Shown here: positions 21,413 through 32,317 of the stretch, in pieces
How the letters are laid out: every line of letters begins with the position of its first letter
Position numbering within the stretch: position 1 is the stretch's first letter
Notes under the pieces: model-generated
Databases searched by the model: none
Seen by the model: only the letters and a program-made list of their open reading frames with translations
Told to the model about the DNA's origin: nothing
Program-made: the position numbers and the translations under genes
Assembly (NCBI RefSeq): GCF_001583435.1
Contig: NZ_CP013251.1
Location: 4,353,215 to 4,417,214 of the forward strand
Length of the DNA: 64,000 bases
Reading direction: 5' to 3'
Origin: Endozoicomonas montiporae CL-33
Lineage (GTDB): Bacteria > Pseudomonadota > Gammaproteobacteria > Pseudomonadales > Endozoicomonadaceae

Positions 21413-21540
21413 TATACCCATTGGATTTCGAGATGCTACTAGGCGACAAGTGAGTGAAGTCCCGTGAGCCTACGAGTAGTAGGTGATCGGAGTGAGCGAA
21501 CGCTGACAACAACGTAGCATCTTGAAAGGCGATGGGTATA
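21413..21540. mobile_element. MITE-like palindromic element in the pilP-pilQ gap
   Basis: The ends are near-perfect inverted repeats: TATACCCAT (21413-21421) against ATGGGTATA (21532-21540). They extend inward as GAGATGCTA against TAGCATCTT. The 128-bp element encodes nothing. TA at both edges would fit the TA target of IS630/mariner-type elements, which is inference. pilP and pilQ are normally adjacent, which supports a recent insertion. Confidence 0.75.
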
Positions 21541-21576
21541 ATCAATCCATTGAAAAGAGGCCATTCGACAAAGAGG

Positions 21577-22098
21577 CTATTGCCCACCCAGAACAAGTGA
21601 TCGTGGTCGCTCAATCCAGAAGTCTTCACCGGCAGGAACAATCTCCAAAACACGGAGTTCCCGCTCATCAATGTAATCTATGCGTCCATGATTACGCCCC
21701 ATGTAATCACCTACTTTAACACGATGAACCCCTTCACTGCTGCGTACCAGTCCCCATAATCCATCTTCGTTGCTGATAGAGCCCACCAGCGAAATAGACT
21801 CTATGTCAAACTGCTCAAGATAATCCTTATCCCGGTTCAGGTCTGGCTTAACATTCTTGTTGAGCTGCTGGAGATTGGCTTTTAAAACAACAGGAAGTTC
21901 AAAAGGGCTGCGCATACCCGCTGCACGATAAGCAAACGCTTCATAAGGCTTGAATTCCGGTAAGGGCTCAATTTTACCTGTCGGTCTGGCGCGCATTTCC
22001 TTCATGTACTGGTCAAGGTCAGACTTACCGGTTTGTCCGCCACAGCCCAGAACCGACAGCATCGCCGCAACCAGAACACTCCACTGCCATCCTTTCAT
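21577..22098 (-). CDS. pilP: Type IV pilus lipoprotein PilP
   Basis: PilP is an inner-membrane lipoprotein that links the PilM/N/O alignment subcomplex to the PilQ secretin. It has 173 residues with a lipoprotein signal ending LSVLGCGG (Cys19 lipidated). A disordered linker follows (about 22-75). The C-terminal beta-sandwich (about 95-170) carries FDIESISLVGSI and WGLVRSSEGVHRVKVGDYMG, both typical of PilP. Its start abuts the pilO stop (shared bases), so the two are coupled. Confidence 0.93.
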   Translation of the reverse strand: MKGWQWSVLVAAMLSVLGCGGQTGKSDLDQYMKEMRARPTGKIEPLPEFKPYEAFAYRAAGMRSPFELPVVLKANLQQLNKNVKPDLNRDKDYLEQFDIESISLVGSISNEDGLWGLVRSSEGVHRVKVGDYMGRNHGRIDYIDERELRVLEIVPAGEDFWIERPRSLVLGGQ

Positions 22099-22727
22099 TA
22101 TTCAGCCTCCCTATCGTTGTAACGATAAGTTCGGGCCAGAATGTCCATTTTCAACACACTGCCACCAGACGATGGATCAATGGCAAAGTCATGCAGAGTG
22201 ACTATTCTCGGCAGACTGGCAACGCCACTGACGAAACTGCCCAGATCATGATAATTGCCCTTCACCGTAATACTGATTGGCAATTCAATATAAAACTCAG
22301 ATATTTTTTCCGGCTGCAGCTTAATAGCCTCAAACTGCAGCCCGGCTCCCCGTCCCGTAAAGGTAATGTCTTCAAGCAGTCCGGGAACTTCTGTATCACT
22401 GGGCAACTGCTTAACCAATGCTCCAAAAGACTCTTCCATCTGCCGCATCTGTTCCCGATAGGCCCCAAGGTTCGCGGCCTGAAATGCTTTGACCCGAAAC
22501 TGCTCTTTTAATTCTTCTTCTTTTGCAATTTCACGATCCAAGTGAGTCTGAAACCCGCGCAAATGAAACTGATAGCCCAAAAAAACAACAAGAATAAACA
22601 CAAGAACACAGGCGGTAACTCGAACCGGCAGAGGCCAGGAGCCAACGTTTTCAAGATCCAGTTCTGACACATCAAATTCAGACAGATTAATCTCATTCAG
22701 TTTCTTAAACGAATCCGCAATACTCAT
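22098..22727 (-). CDS. pilO: Type IV pilus inner-membrane protein PilO
   Basis: PilO pairs with PilN to form the periplasmic part of the pilus alignment complex. It has 209 residues: a short cytoplasmic part (1-30), one membrane helix (about 34-52, VRVTACVLVFILVVFLGYQF), a coiled-coil (about 58-100, EIAKEEELKEQFRVKAFQAA) and a ferredoxin-like C-terminal domain. Start and stop overlap those of pilN (ATGA) and pilP, as in the conserved pilMNOP order. Confidence 0.93.
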   Translation of the reverse strand: MSIADSFKKLNEINLSEFDVSELDLENVGSWPLPVRVTACVLVFILVVFLGYQFHLRGFQTHLDREIAKEEELKEQFRVKAFQAANLGAYREQMRQMEESFGALVKQLPSDTEVPGLLEDITFTGRGAGLQFEAIKLQPEKISEFYIELPISITVKGNYHDLGSFVSGVASLPRIVTLHDFAIDPSSGGSVLKMDILARTYRYNDREAE

Positions 22728-23292
22728 GACCTGTCCTCTTCATCCTCGGTATCCGGAGTCGTCTGCTGAATTGTCAGGTCAAACTCATTCTGTCGCTCGC
22801 CGTTAGCTGTCACTTTTCGAACGGCTGTAAGATTCGGATCTGTAAACCATTCAGAACTATTAAAGTTCCGCATCAGAGCAGAAATCTGATTATTGGACTC
22901 GGCAATCCCTACCAGTTTAAGGGTGCTGTCTTCCATGGACACTTTTTTGAAATACACACCCTTTGGCACCACCCTGACCAGCTGATCAAACACACGAACG
23001 CTGACAGGCCGATTACCCTGCAACCCCTGGATAACAGTCATTCTCTCCAGCAGCTGCTCGCGCTTTTTACGAAGATCTTTGATCTCGGCAATGCTTTTAT
23101 TGAGTTTTTTGATATGACTTTGCAAATACAGATTTCTACTGGCTTGAGCATTGACAGAACTACTAACGGCAAGGTCACCCAGGAAAACAACCGCTGCGCC
23201 GAGAACAATGCTCATCATCAACACAGTGATAAACCGTTTTTTCCGTTCTTCCCTGAGCTGCTCCCGCCAGGGTAGCAGGTTAATTCTGGCCA

Positions 23293-23293
<1 letters not shown>
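22724..23293 (-). CDS. pilN: Type IV pilus inner-membrane protein PilN
   Basis: PilN binds cytoplasmic PilM through its N-terminal INLLPWR motif, which is present here as MARINLLPWREQLREERKK. One membrane helix (about 22-44) and a coiled-coil (about 55-85, LNKSIAEIKDLRKKREQLL) precede a small periplasmic domain. The 189 residues match the family. The C-terminus is acidic (PDTEDEEDRS). It overlaps pilM and pilO by a few bases each. Confidence 0.94.
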
Positions 23294-24372
<1,079 letters not shown>

Positions 24373-24583
24373 TCACTTGTTATAAGAGGTATAATTTCAA
24401 TTAAATATCAGTATTTGCTTTTCTGCAATTACCGCAACAGACGATGCATACTCCACTACCTAAATTCACCAAAACGTGACAGTTACGGACACAAAACCGT
24501 GTAATCACCCGATAACATCGTCAAAATAATTTCAGGGTAACGTAAACTTCCCCGTTTTGTAGGGCATCGGAGTATTTTCCCTT

Positions 24584-24589
24584 TATAAT
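24584..24589 (+). promoter_or_regulatory. Candidate -10 box of ponA
   Basis: A perfect TATAAT lies 60 bases before the ponA ATG. No good TTGACA-like -35 sits 16-18 bases upstream (TTGTAG is 21 bases away), so this is only a likely promoter. The rest of the pilM-ponA gap (24367-24649) shows nothing else I can name. Confidence 0.4.
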
Positions 24590-24649
24590 GCCCCCACAGG
24601 ATCGGCTCAATGAGCTGACAGGCTCAGATAAACTGGATGTCCCAGCAGA

Positions 24650-27178
24650 ATGAAGCGAATGGTTAAATTTTTAAAATTCATACTATGGAGTGGCCTTGCC
24701 GGTTGCGGTGGCGCGCTGTTAATCGCAGCCAGCGCCTATCTGTACCTGAGCCCTTCCCTGCCATCTGTTGAAACCCTGCGGGACGTTCACCTGCAAACCC
24801 CTTTACGGGTATTTACCCGCGACGAGAAGCTGCTGGCAGAATTTGGTGAAAAACGCCGGACACCAGTGCGTATAGAAGAAACCCCTGAATTTCTGATTCA
24901 GGCGTTTATGGCCGCAGAAGACGACCGGTTTTACTCTCATCCGGGTGTCGATATCGTTGGCCTGATGCGTGCAGCGGTGCAACTGGTTTCAACCGGTCGC
25001 ATCCAGTCAGGTGGCAGCACCATCACCATGCAGGTGGCAAAAAACTTCTTTCTCAGTCACGAAAGAGTGTTTTCCCGTAAATTCAATGAAATACTGCTGG
25101 CCCTCCAGATTGAAAGGGAACTCGACAAGTCCGAAATCCTTGAACTGTATCTGAACAAAATTTATCTGGGTCAGCGGGCCTATGGCGTAGAAGCTGCGGC
25201 CCAGGTGTATTACGGCAAATCCATTGATGAACTGAATCTGGCCCAACTGGCAATGATTGCCGGTTTGCCCAAAGCACCATCACGCTATAACCCGGTCAAT
25301 GACCCTGAAAGAGCATTGATTCGCAGGGACTGGATTCTCGGGCGAATGCTGGAATTAGGCTACATAAACGACTACAACTACCAGACATCTGTCGCTGAAC
25401 CAGTGACTGCCCGCTACCACGGAGCCCGCATTGAACTTCAGGCTCCCTATGTAGCTGAAATGGTTCGTCAGGAAATGGTCGAACTTTACGGCCCTGAAAC
25501 CTATACCGAGGGTTATCAGGTATACACGACGGTTGACAGTTCCCTGCAGGAAGCCGCCAACCAGGCCGTCGTTAATGGTCTGTTTGCCTATACCGAACGA
25601 CATGGCTATCGCGGGCCGGTCACCAATCTCAATGAAGCCGACCGCAACCTTGAAATCAATAATTCCGAGATTCAGTCCAACGTTGACGTCTGGAAAGAAG
25701 CTCTGAAAAACGCCCGCGCCAGCCGAATCCTCATGCCTGCGGTAGTCACTGCCGTTGAAGACAAGACAGCTCATATCCTGCTGCGCAATGATGAAATTGA
25801 TGTCATTGAATGGGACAACCTGAACTGGGCCAAACATTTCATCAATGTGAATGCCTTTGGCTACGACCCAAAATCCGCCAGTGATGTCTTGAAAGCAGGG
25901 GATCTGATCCTTGTGCGCCAAATGCCGGATGGTCGTTACCGCCTGAGTCAGGCACCCGAAGCCCAGTCATCCCTGGTTTCCATGAATCCGAAAGACGGTG
26001 CCATCCTGTCACTGGTCGGTGGTTTTAATTTCTTTGACAGCATGTATAACCGCTCAACGCAGGCCGTCAGACAGGCTGGCTCGTCCTTCAAACCCTTTGT
26101 CTACGCTGCTGCCATTAACGAAGGCTTAACGGCCGCCACCATGATTAACGACGCTCCTATGGTATTCGCCGATGAAGGGCTAGAAGGTACCTGGCGCCCG
26201 AACAACGACAACATGAAGTTCAATGGCCCCATGCGATTAAGGGAAGGCCTGTACCGCTCCCGAAACCTCGTATCCATTCGACTGCTGCGTGAAATTGGCA
26301 TAAACCGCACCATCAATTTCCTTGAAGGTCTGGGGTTCGAAGACGGAACGATGGAACGCAACCTTGGGCTGGCTCTGGGTAACGTTTCCATGACACCTCT
26401 GCAATTGACCACCGGTTACGCCACAGTGGCCAATGGTGGCTACAAAGTCAGTCCCTATCTGATTGAACGTGTGGAGACCATGGACGAAGTGCTGTTCCGG
26501 GCTTCACCCGCAACCGCCTGCCCGAAGTGTGAAGACCTGCAGGGCGACACCGACCTGCAGGCCGATGCACAAACAGAACCATCAGAAATAGACTCAGGTT
26601 CAGCTATCGTGCTTGCCCAAGGCGACCATGATGACAATGTTGTTGATCTGACCGGCGAGCTGGATACTCAGCGCATTACTCCGGCAGAACAGGTGATGGA
26701 CCCACGGGTGAATTACATTATCAACGACATCATGAACGACGTGATCTGGAAAGGCACAGGCCGTCGTGCACAAGTACTAAAGCGCCGTGATATTGCGGGT
26801 AAAACCGGTACCACCAACGACAGCAAAGACGCCTGGTTCGTTGGCTTTAACCCTGAAGTGCTGACCAGCGTCTGGGTGGGCATGGATGATTACACGACAC
26901 TCGGTCGCTGGGAGTACGGTGCCAATGCCGCTCTGCCTGTCTGGATTGATTTCATGAAAGTCGCTCTGGACGGTAAGCCGGAACAACGTTTGCCACAACC
27001 CGAAGGCATGGTGTCCCTGCGCATTGATCCCAAAACCGGTCGTCTGGCACGCCAGGGCGATAACGACGCTATTTTCGAAATCTTCCGTCAGGAAAAAGCA
27101 CCTACCACCGTGAGTGAAGGGGCTATGCCTTCCTTTGATGATTTTGGGCAGTCGTTCAAGCCTGAAGATCTTTTCTGA
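24650..27178 (+). CDS. mrcA: Penicillin-binding protein 1A (transglycosylase/transpeptidase)
   Basis: This bifunctional enzyme polymerises glycan strands and crosslinks peptides in peptidoglycan. The 842 residues include an N-terminal membrane anchor (about 8-32) and a glycosyltransferase-51 domain with the catalytic AEDDRFYSHPGVD near residue 89. An OB-like insertion typical of PBP1A follows. The transpeptidase domain has SSFKPF (catalytic Ser near 476), SRN near 537 and KTGTT near 718. Divergent ponA next to pilM is the standard arrangement in gammaproteobacteria. In-frame ATGs at 24650 and 24659 are both possible starts. Confidence 0.95.
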   Translation: MKRMVKFLKFILWSGLAGCGGALLIAASAYLYLSPSLPSVETLRDVHLQTPLRVFTRDEKLLAEFGEKRRTPVRIEETPEFLIQAFMAAEDDRFYSHPGVDIVGLMRAAVQLVSTGRIQSGGSTITMQVAKNFFLSHERVFSRKFNEILLALQIERELDKSEILELYLNKIYLGQRAYGVEAAAQVYYGKSIDELNLAQLAMIAGLPKAPSRYNPVNDPERALIRRDWILGRMLELGYINDYNYQTSVAEPVTARYHGARIELQAPYVAEMVRQEMVELYGPETYTEGYQVYTTVDSSLQEAANQAVVNGLFAYTERHGYRGPVTNLNEADRNLEINNSEIQSNVDVWKEALKNARASRILMPAVVTAVEDKTAHILLRNDEIDVIEWDNLNWAKHFINVNAFGYDPKSASDVLKAGDLILVRQMPDGRYRLSQAPEAQSSLVSMNPKDGAILSLVGGFNFFDSMYNRSTQAVRQAGSSFKPFVYAAAINEGLTAATMINDAPMVFADEGLEGTWRPNNDNMKFNGPMRLREGLYRSRNLVSIRLLREIGINRTINFLEGLGFEDGTMERNLGLALGNVSMTPLQLTTGYATVANGGYKVSPYLIERVETMDEVLFRASPATACPKCEDLQGDTDLQADAQTEPSEIDSGSAIVLAQGDHDDNVVDLTGELDTQRITPAEQVMDPRVNYIINDIMNDVIWKGTGRRAQVLKRRDIAGKTGTTNDSKDAWFVGFNPEVLTSVWVGMDDYTTLGRWEYGANAALPVWIDFMKVALDGKPEQRLPQPEGMVSLRIDPKTGRLARQGDNDAIFEIFRQEKAPTTVSEGAMPSFDDFGQSFKPEDLF

Positions 27179-28820
27179 TTTTTCCATATATTGGGTGCTG
27201 CCTGTGCGGCACCCACATCCATACCGTGTTTCCACCTATTACCCATACGTCAACTGACTAATAAAATCTGCCTTTCTGCACAACACATCTAAATATTCAA
27301 GAAGTAATAGAATGGACAGATTAGTCAAGACCGTTGCCGTTGTTGGGCTGTCGAGCCTTTTGGCTGCTTGCCTGGGTGGCGATGACAAACCAACCATCAA
27401 AAGCCTCAGCAAAGAAGGCGAAATCATCCCGGGAACCGTGCTTAAGGCAGTCTCGCGATGCAGCGACTGCAGTTCAGGAAGAACTCAGTATCAATGGATC
27501 GTTAGTCGTGATGAAGGAGAAATCGTAATCACAGGCGACACCTATCAGGTTACCGATGAAGACTTTGGTAAACCAATAAAACTTATCGCTACGCCATATA
27601 AAGGTTCAAAATCAGGCAGGGATGCTTATGTTGTTTTCCAACGTATTTCTCCTATAGAAGTGACTTCAAACCTTGGTTCAATGGCTGCCCTTAAAAATGA
27701 TGGCAGTGTTGTTGCTTGGGGGATAGGTCGTAGCGGCGGAGATATCACTTCTGGAAGTAGCGGTGATCTTAGTAAAGAGGTTCGTGAAATTTTCTCTGGC
27801 ACTTCGTCTCACGTTGCAATAAAAAATGATGGAAGTGTTGTTGCATGGGGTGATCCATTCTTTGGTGGTGATGTAAACCATGGCTCGGGCGGCAATTTAC
27901 GTTCAGCTGTTAAAGCTGTCTTTCCAGGACGAGGCTCATACGCAGCTCTCAAAGAAGATGGTAGTGTTGTTGCGTGGGGGCGTTCTATGGGAGGAGGAGA
28001 TGTCAACCACGGCAGTGGTGGCGATTTAAGCTCTGGAGTAACTGACATATTTGCGACCAGAAATGCTTATGCTGCTCTAAAAAAAGAAACTGGAGATGTG
28101 ATTACTTGGGGACCTGCAAGAGATGGCAATATCAACTCAAGAGAATGTGGAGAAATAGCACCCGGCGTTACTGACATTGTTTCTAGCCTTGATGCTTTTG
28201 CAGCAATGAAAAAAGATTCCACTGTTATTACATGGGGAATATCCTCCTATTCAGATATCAAACTTGACTGCGACTCCAAGCATAATTCACACATTAAGGA
28301 GGTCGTTGCTAATGACAAGGCATTTGCAGCCTTAAGGATAGATGGAAGTGTTCTGGCTTGGGGTAGCAGAGATGCAGGAGGAGATACCAGTAATTCAACT
28401 GGTGGCGACGTTGATGTTGGCGCCGGTGTCACCAAAATCGTTTATACACCTCAAGCCTTTGCCGCTCGAAAAAGAGATGGCAGCGTTGTAGCTTGGGGAA
28501 GAGAGAGCTATGGAGGTGACTTGACTAATAGTAACGGCGACCTTAGCTCAGGTGTTATATCAATCGTGCCAAACAAACAGGCTTTTGCTGCACTCAAGGA
28601 GAACGGTAGTGTTGTCACTTGGGGACACGAAGATTTCGGTGGCAAAATTGATCCTGAAACTCTGGAACTACTGCAATCTGGCGTTATTGAAATTACTGCA
28701 TCAGATCAAGCATTTGCAGCACTGAAAGATGACGGCAGTGTAGTTGCATGGGGAGATCCTGCCTTTGGTGGAAGTACTCAGATAGTAAGCAGTGGAGACT
28801 TATCTTCTGGTGTCATTAAA

Positions 28821-30466
28821 CTCGATGCTGCAGTTTTACCTAAACAAGTAACGTATTTATCTCGATTCTAAGCTGCATCTAAAAGTTTAAACTTCCGGGC
28901 GTGTGCTTTGAGTGAGTCAGTTGCCTTTTGTTCTCCCAGGTCTCTACCAGCCATATGCCTGCTCGACTCCCGCTTGGGCAAAGTATGCTCTAAGGCTAAG
29001 GCCAGAGCCTTAAGCTCGGTATCTGGATCTTCCGATTCAACCACTGATTTCACCGTAGCAAGCAAGGCTTCTGCATTGAGGCGTTCGATCAGACAGCCTG
29101 CGGGCATTCCGGCCTGTTTGTTTTTCAGTAGGACGAATTGCTCAGGGTGCAGTAACAGCATGTGTTCGCACAGCAGGCTCAGGATCACGCCGCGCTGCGA
29201 TCCGTCAGCACCTTGCTGTTTGCTCAACCTGTTCCAGCCACAATGAGCTTTCCAGTCTTGAATGAAAACCTCGACCAACCACCTCAAGGTGTAAATCCTG
29301 GCTATGTCGGTATGCCGCCATGACATATCTGAAGCCACCAGATAGCGATAATCCTCTTCACCCTCATACTTCAGGGCAATAACAAAACGTCTTTTCCCAT
29401 GAGCCTTAACATACAGCCGAGCAGCCAGCATCGTGACCTGCTCTTCTTTGCCACCGCGTATTATGAGTTGAGTTTCAGCGCCTTTCTGGCGCGAAAAGTA
29501 AGCTTTGAGAGTCGCTTCCGAGTGGTTTCGGTTGGATACTTTCTGATTCGAGCGCAGTTGGCTGACAACCTGGGCTCCGCCTGTTATTTCCGCAGCCTTA
29601 TCCATAAAGTCTCCTGTGCCATACAGTGCATCAGCGAGAATTGCTTTGATCGTAATGTTGGGAAACGAATCAACAAATTCTTGCAGCATAACCAGCGTCA
29701 ACGACTGCATGGTGGGGTAACGAACATGATCTGGCTCAGGACGGTTCGGTCGTTCTTTTTTCTGAATGCCTTGCTTCCTGAGCGCCTTGTCTTTCTTCCT
29801 CCATGCAGATAACTCAGGGTCAGGAATATAAAAGCGAAACCCTACTGGAAAGGTAGCTACTTCAGTAACGAGCACCATAAACACCAGTTCCTGCCCATTA
29901 AAATAACCACCTGTTGATTTGTCTTTTATCTTATGGGCACCGTCGATTTTTGAAGTCCTTTTAGTGCGCTTTTTTCCTGTATCGTCGATAGCAAGGGTTC
30001 CACTTTGTATTCCATAGCGTAGAAGAATATTTCTGACGCTGGCCTGTAGCAGGCTTTGCCATGCAATTTCTGCTTGATAAAACATCCAGCACAGACGGGT
30101 CGCTTTGAATCTGCCTAAGCTTCTGCGCTCAAAAGCAGCCCAGTTAATAGTTTTAGTTACCACGATTCCCATGATAAAAACGCCCAGTGCCACTTTCTGG
30201 GATCTACTCAACTGCGCAGAGGAATTGATGGACTTGAGCGAATCATTCAAAGCATCCAGAAAGGCAGTGACAACGGGTAATGGGCGAATTAGCAAGATAC
30301 GACACTTGACGGTTATTAAGTTCCTATGAGATCTTACCTCCAACCTGCTGCTGTGGCTATGATGGAATCTCGCAAGGCTTGAATTCGGAGCTGCAGTAGT
30401 AGTCTGCTCTTATGCCACCCTGCCATTTCCTGCTCTCCCTCAAATATCAAAAACTGCAGCATCGAG
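28821..30466. mobile_element. Complete 1646-bp insertion sequence in the RCC1-like gene
   Basis: Both ends carry the same 17-bp inverted repeat, CTCGATGCTGCAGTTTT at the left and its complement at the right. The element is flanked by TTAAA (28816-28820 and 30467-30471), a 5-bp target duplication. It encodes one DDE transposase on the minus strand. The perfect ends, intact transposase and clean duplication indicate a recent insertion. The Y-R-E-K spacing of the transposase places it near the IS4 superfamily (IS4 or IS1380-like). The family is not certain. Confidence 0.93.
28868..30343 (-). CDS. IS4-superfamily DDE transposase
   Basis: The 491 residues look intact. The first catalytic Asp is in GTLAIDDTGKKRTKRTS (about residue 118) and the second in AILADALYGTGDFMD (about 238). 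The third catalytic region has YTLRWLVEVFIQDWK, which matches the Y-(2)-R-(3)-E-(6)-K signature. It fills nearly the whole IS, and its stop overlaps the read-out end of the truncated RCC1-like gene. It should be functional for transposition. Confidence 0.9.
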   Translation of the reverse strand: MEVRSHRNLITVKCRILLIRPLPVVTAFLDALNDSLKSINSSAQLSRSQKVALGVFIMGIVVTKTINWAAFERRSLGRFKATRLCWMFYQAEIAWQSLLQASVRNILLRYGIQSGTLAIDDTGKKRTKRTSKIDGAHKIKDKSTGGYFNGQELVFMVLVTEVATFPVGFRFYIPDPELSAWRKKDKALRKQGIQKKERPNRPEPDHVRYPTMQSLTLVMLQEFVDSFPNITIKAILADALYGTGDFMDKAAEITGGAQVVSQLRSNQKVSNRNHSEATLKAYFSRQKGAETQLIIRGGKEEQVTMLAARLYVKAHGKRRFVIALKYEGEEDYRYLVASDMSWRHTDIARIYTLRWLVEVFIQDWKAHCGWNRLSKQQGADGSQRGVILSLLCEHMLLLHPEQFVLLKNKQAGMPAGCLIERLNAEALLATVKSVVESEDPDTELKALALALEHTLPKRESSRHMAGRDLGEQKATDSLKAHARKFKLLDAA

Positions 30467-30803
30467 TTAAAGTTATTTCCAATCAAGCCCATTTTCCTGT
30501 CAAAGATGACAGCTTCATTAATTTTAACAGTGCATTCGCGGCGGTAAAGGATGATGGTAGTGTTGTTGTCTGGGGCAACTATGACCGGGGTGGAAGTCTT
30601 AATTATGGATCAGGTGGCAACTTTGATTCTGGTGTTAAAAAAATTTTCTCCAATGGTTACGCTTTTGCAGCTTTGAGAAACGATGGACAGCTAATCGCTT
30701 GGGGAGATCCTGAAAGAGGTGGGGATATCAGCTCCATTCAAAATGAGCTAGCACCAAAGGAAGTCATCTTACAAAGCAACCTGTAACTCTTAGCTTTATC
30801 AAA

Positions 30804-30826
30804 GCTCCCACGCATAGCGTGGGAGC
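30804..30826 (-). terminator. Terminator-like hairpin between the RCC1-like gene and maeB
   Basis: A perfect 10-bp stem GCTCCCACGC / GCGTGGGAGC with a 3-base loop. On the minus strand it is followed by TTTGAT, which suits termination of maeB. It can also act on the plus strand. Such GTGGGAGC palindromes are often repeated in genomes of this type, so it may also be a REP-like unit. Confidence 0.7.
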
Positions 30827-30835
30827 CTGCTGAAA

Positions 30836-32086
30836 TCAAACGTCGTTCAACGACTCAAGCGGGTAATGCTTTGGGTAGTCCGATTTCGCCACACCACTCT
30901 CAATCGCCGCCTGTGCAACCGCCGCAGACACTCTGCCCAACAAACGCGGATCAGTGGGCTTCGGAATAATGTAGTCTACGCCGAAACTTAGCTGAACACC
31001 GTCGTAAGCATCCATCACTTCCTGTGGCACGTCTTCTTTAGCCAGTTCACGAATTGCATTCACTGCCGCCACTTTCATGGCTTCGTTAATGCGGGTGGCA
31101 CGCACATCCAGCGCACCACGGAAAATAAACGGAAAGCCCAGAACGTTGTTGACCTGATTCGGGAAGTCGGAACGACCAGTTGCCATAATCACATCGGAAC
31201 GGGCTGCTTTTGCCTCTTCCGGATGAATTTCAGGGTCCGGGTTAGCGCAGGCAAAAACAATGGGATTGTCTGCCATGGTTTGCAGTTGCTCTGGAGATAA
31301 CAGATTTGGACCGGAAAGACCGAGGAATGCATCAGCACCCACAATGGCATCGTCCAGTTGACGACGATCGGTGTCTACTGCGAACAGGGCTTTGTACTGG
31401 TTCAGATCATCACGCCCGGTGTGGATAACGCCTTTACTGTCCAGCATCAGAATGTTTCCTGCCTTCATGCCACAGCTGATCAGCAGTTTTACACAGGCAA
31501 TAGCCGCCGAACCGGCACCCAGACACACCATTTTAGCTTCGTCGATCTTTTTGCCAGCAATATCCAGCGCATTCAACATACCGGCTGCGGTAACAATAGC
31601 GGTACCGTGCTGGTCATCATGGAAAACCGGAATGTCGCATTCTTCTATCAGTCGTCGTTCAATTTCAAAACACTCGGGTGCTTTGATATCTTCCAGATTG
31701 ATACCACCAAAACTGCAGGCAATGCGTTTTACGGTATCAATAAACGCCTGAGGACTTTCAGAGTCCACTTCAATATCAATAGAATCAACACCGGCAAAGC
31801 GCTTAAATAACAATGCCTTGCCTTCCATTACCGGTTTGCTGGCCAGTGCTCCCAGATTACCCAATCCGAGAATAGCGGAACCATTACTGATGACCGCAAC
31901 GAGATTACCTTTGCCTGTGTATTTATAGGCATTTTCAGGATCGGCAGCGATTTCACGCACAGGCTCCGCAACACCCGGACTGTAAGCCAGAGAAAGATCC
32001 CTGGCTGTCTCCGCTGGTTTTGTCAGCGCAATTTCAATTTTACCGGGCTTGGGGTGGGCGTGATAATCAAGAGCCGCTTGCTTCAT
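30836..32086 (-). CDS. maeB: NADP-dependent malic enzyme
   Basis: This enzyme decarboxylates malate to pyruvate and makes NADPH. The 416 residues correspond to the short form: an N-terminal malic domain with [14 protein letters not shown] and [16 protein letters not shown], then an NAD(P)-binding domain with [14 protein letters not shown]. The C-terminal phosphotransacetylase-like domain found in the long MaeB form is missing. A perfect FNR-type box lies 66-79 bases upstream of the ATG, which suggests oxygen-linked control. It is a single-gene unit followed by a hairpin. Confidence 0.93.
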   Translation of the reverse strand: MKQAALDYHAHPKPGKIEIALTKPAETARDLSLAYSPGVAEPVREIAADPENAYKYTGKGNLVAVISNGSAILGLGNLGALASKPVMEGKALLFKRFAGVDSIDIEVDSESPQAFIDTVKRIACSFGGINLEDIKAPECFEIERRLIEECDIPVFHDDQHGTAIVTAAGMLNALDIAGKKIDEAKMVCLGAGSAAIACVKLLISCGMKAGNILMLDSKGVIHTGRDDLNQYKALFAVDTDRRQLDDAIVGADAFLGLSGPNLLSPEQLQTMADNPIVFACANPDPEIHPEEAKAARSDVIMATGRSDFPNQVNNVLGFPFIFRGALDVRATRINEAMKVAAVNAIRELAKEDVPQEVMDAYDGVQLSFGVDYIIPKPTDPRLLGRVSAAVAQAAIESGVAKSDYPKHYPLESLNDV

Positions 32087-32151
32087 AATTTGCTGGTTCC
32101 AACCTACTCAAGAACAAGGTTCGCTTCAATCACAGCAACTATTGAATTACT

Positions 32152-32165
32152 TTGATTGAAATCAA
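32152..32165. promoter_or_regulatory. Perfect FNR/ANR-type box upstream of maeB
   Basis: TTGAT-TGAA-ATCAA matches the consensus TTGAT-N4-ATCAA at every defined position and is centred about 72 bases before the maeB ATG. If it sits at -41.5 of a promoter, the leader would be about 30 bases. Whether it activates or represses maeB cannot be told from the sequence. Confidence 0.6.
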
Positions 32166-32317
32166 GTAGGCAGAATATAGGAAGCGAATATAACGGACAA
32201 GCGCAAACAGGTTCAGAAAAGTACATCTACAGACTGAAAACAATGAAACAAAGCTAAATTACTTATCGATGGCGCGGTTAAAATACATTCACTTCGCAGT
32301 TAACAGATAGCGTCTGT

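Larger units (their letters stand above)
27312..30786 (+). pseudogene. RCC1-like repeat lipoprotein, split by an IS
   Basis: The 5' part (27312-28820) and 3' part (30472-30786) form one reading frame once the IS and one copy of its TTAAA target duplication are removed, giving about 607 residues. The N-terminus is a lipoprotein signal (LSSLLAAC, Cys20 lipidated). After a roughly 100-residue domain come 11 repeats of about 45 residues: nine before and two after the IS. Each contains AALK.DGSVVAWG, usually followed by GGD.NHGSGGDLSSGV. The motif resembles RCC1/BNR-type propeller blades. As it stands, the product stops 16 codons into the IS. Surface-exposed RCC1 proteins can act on host GTPases (Legionella has RCC1 effectors), but a role here is speculation. 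Confidence 0.85.

Noticed and set aside
30412..30471. Separate small gene starting inside the IS
   Set aside because: The ATG at 30412 belongs to the IS end; the real sequence is the 3' part of the split RCC1-like gene, in frame from 30472.
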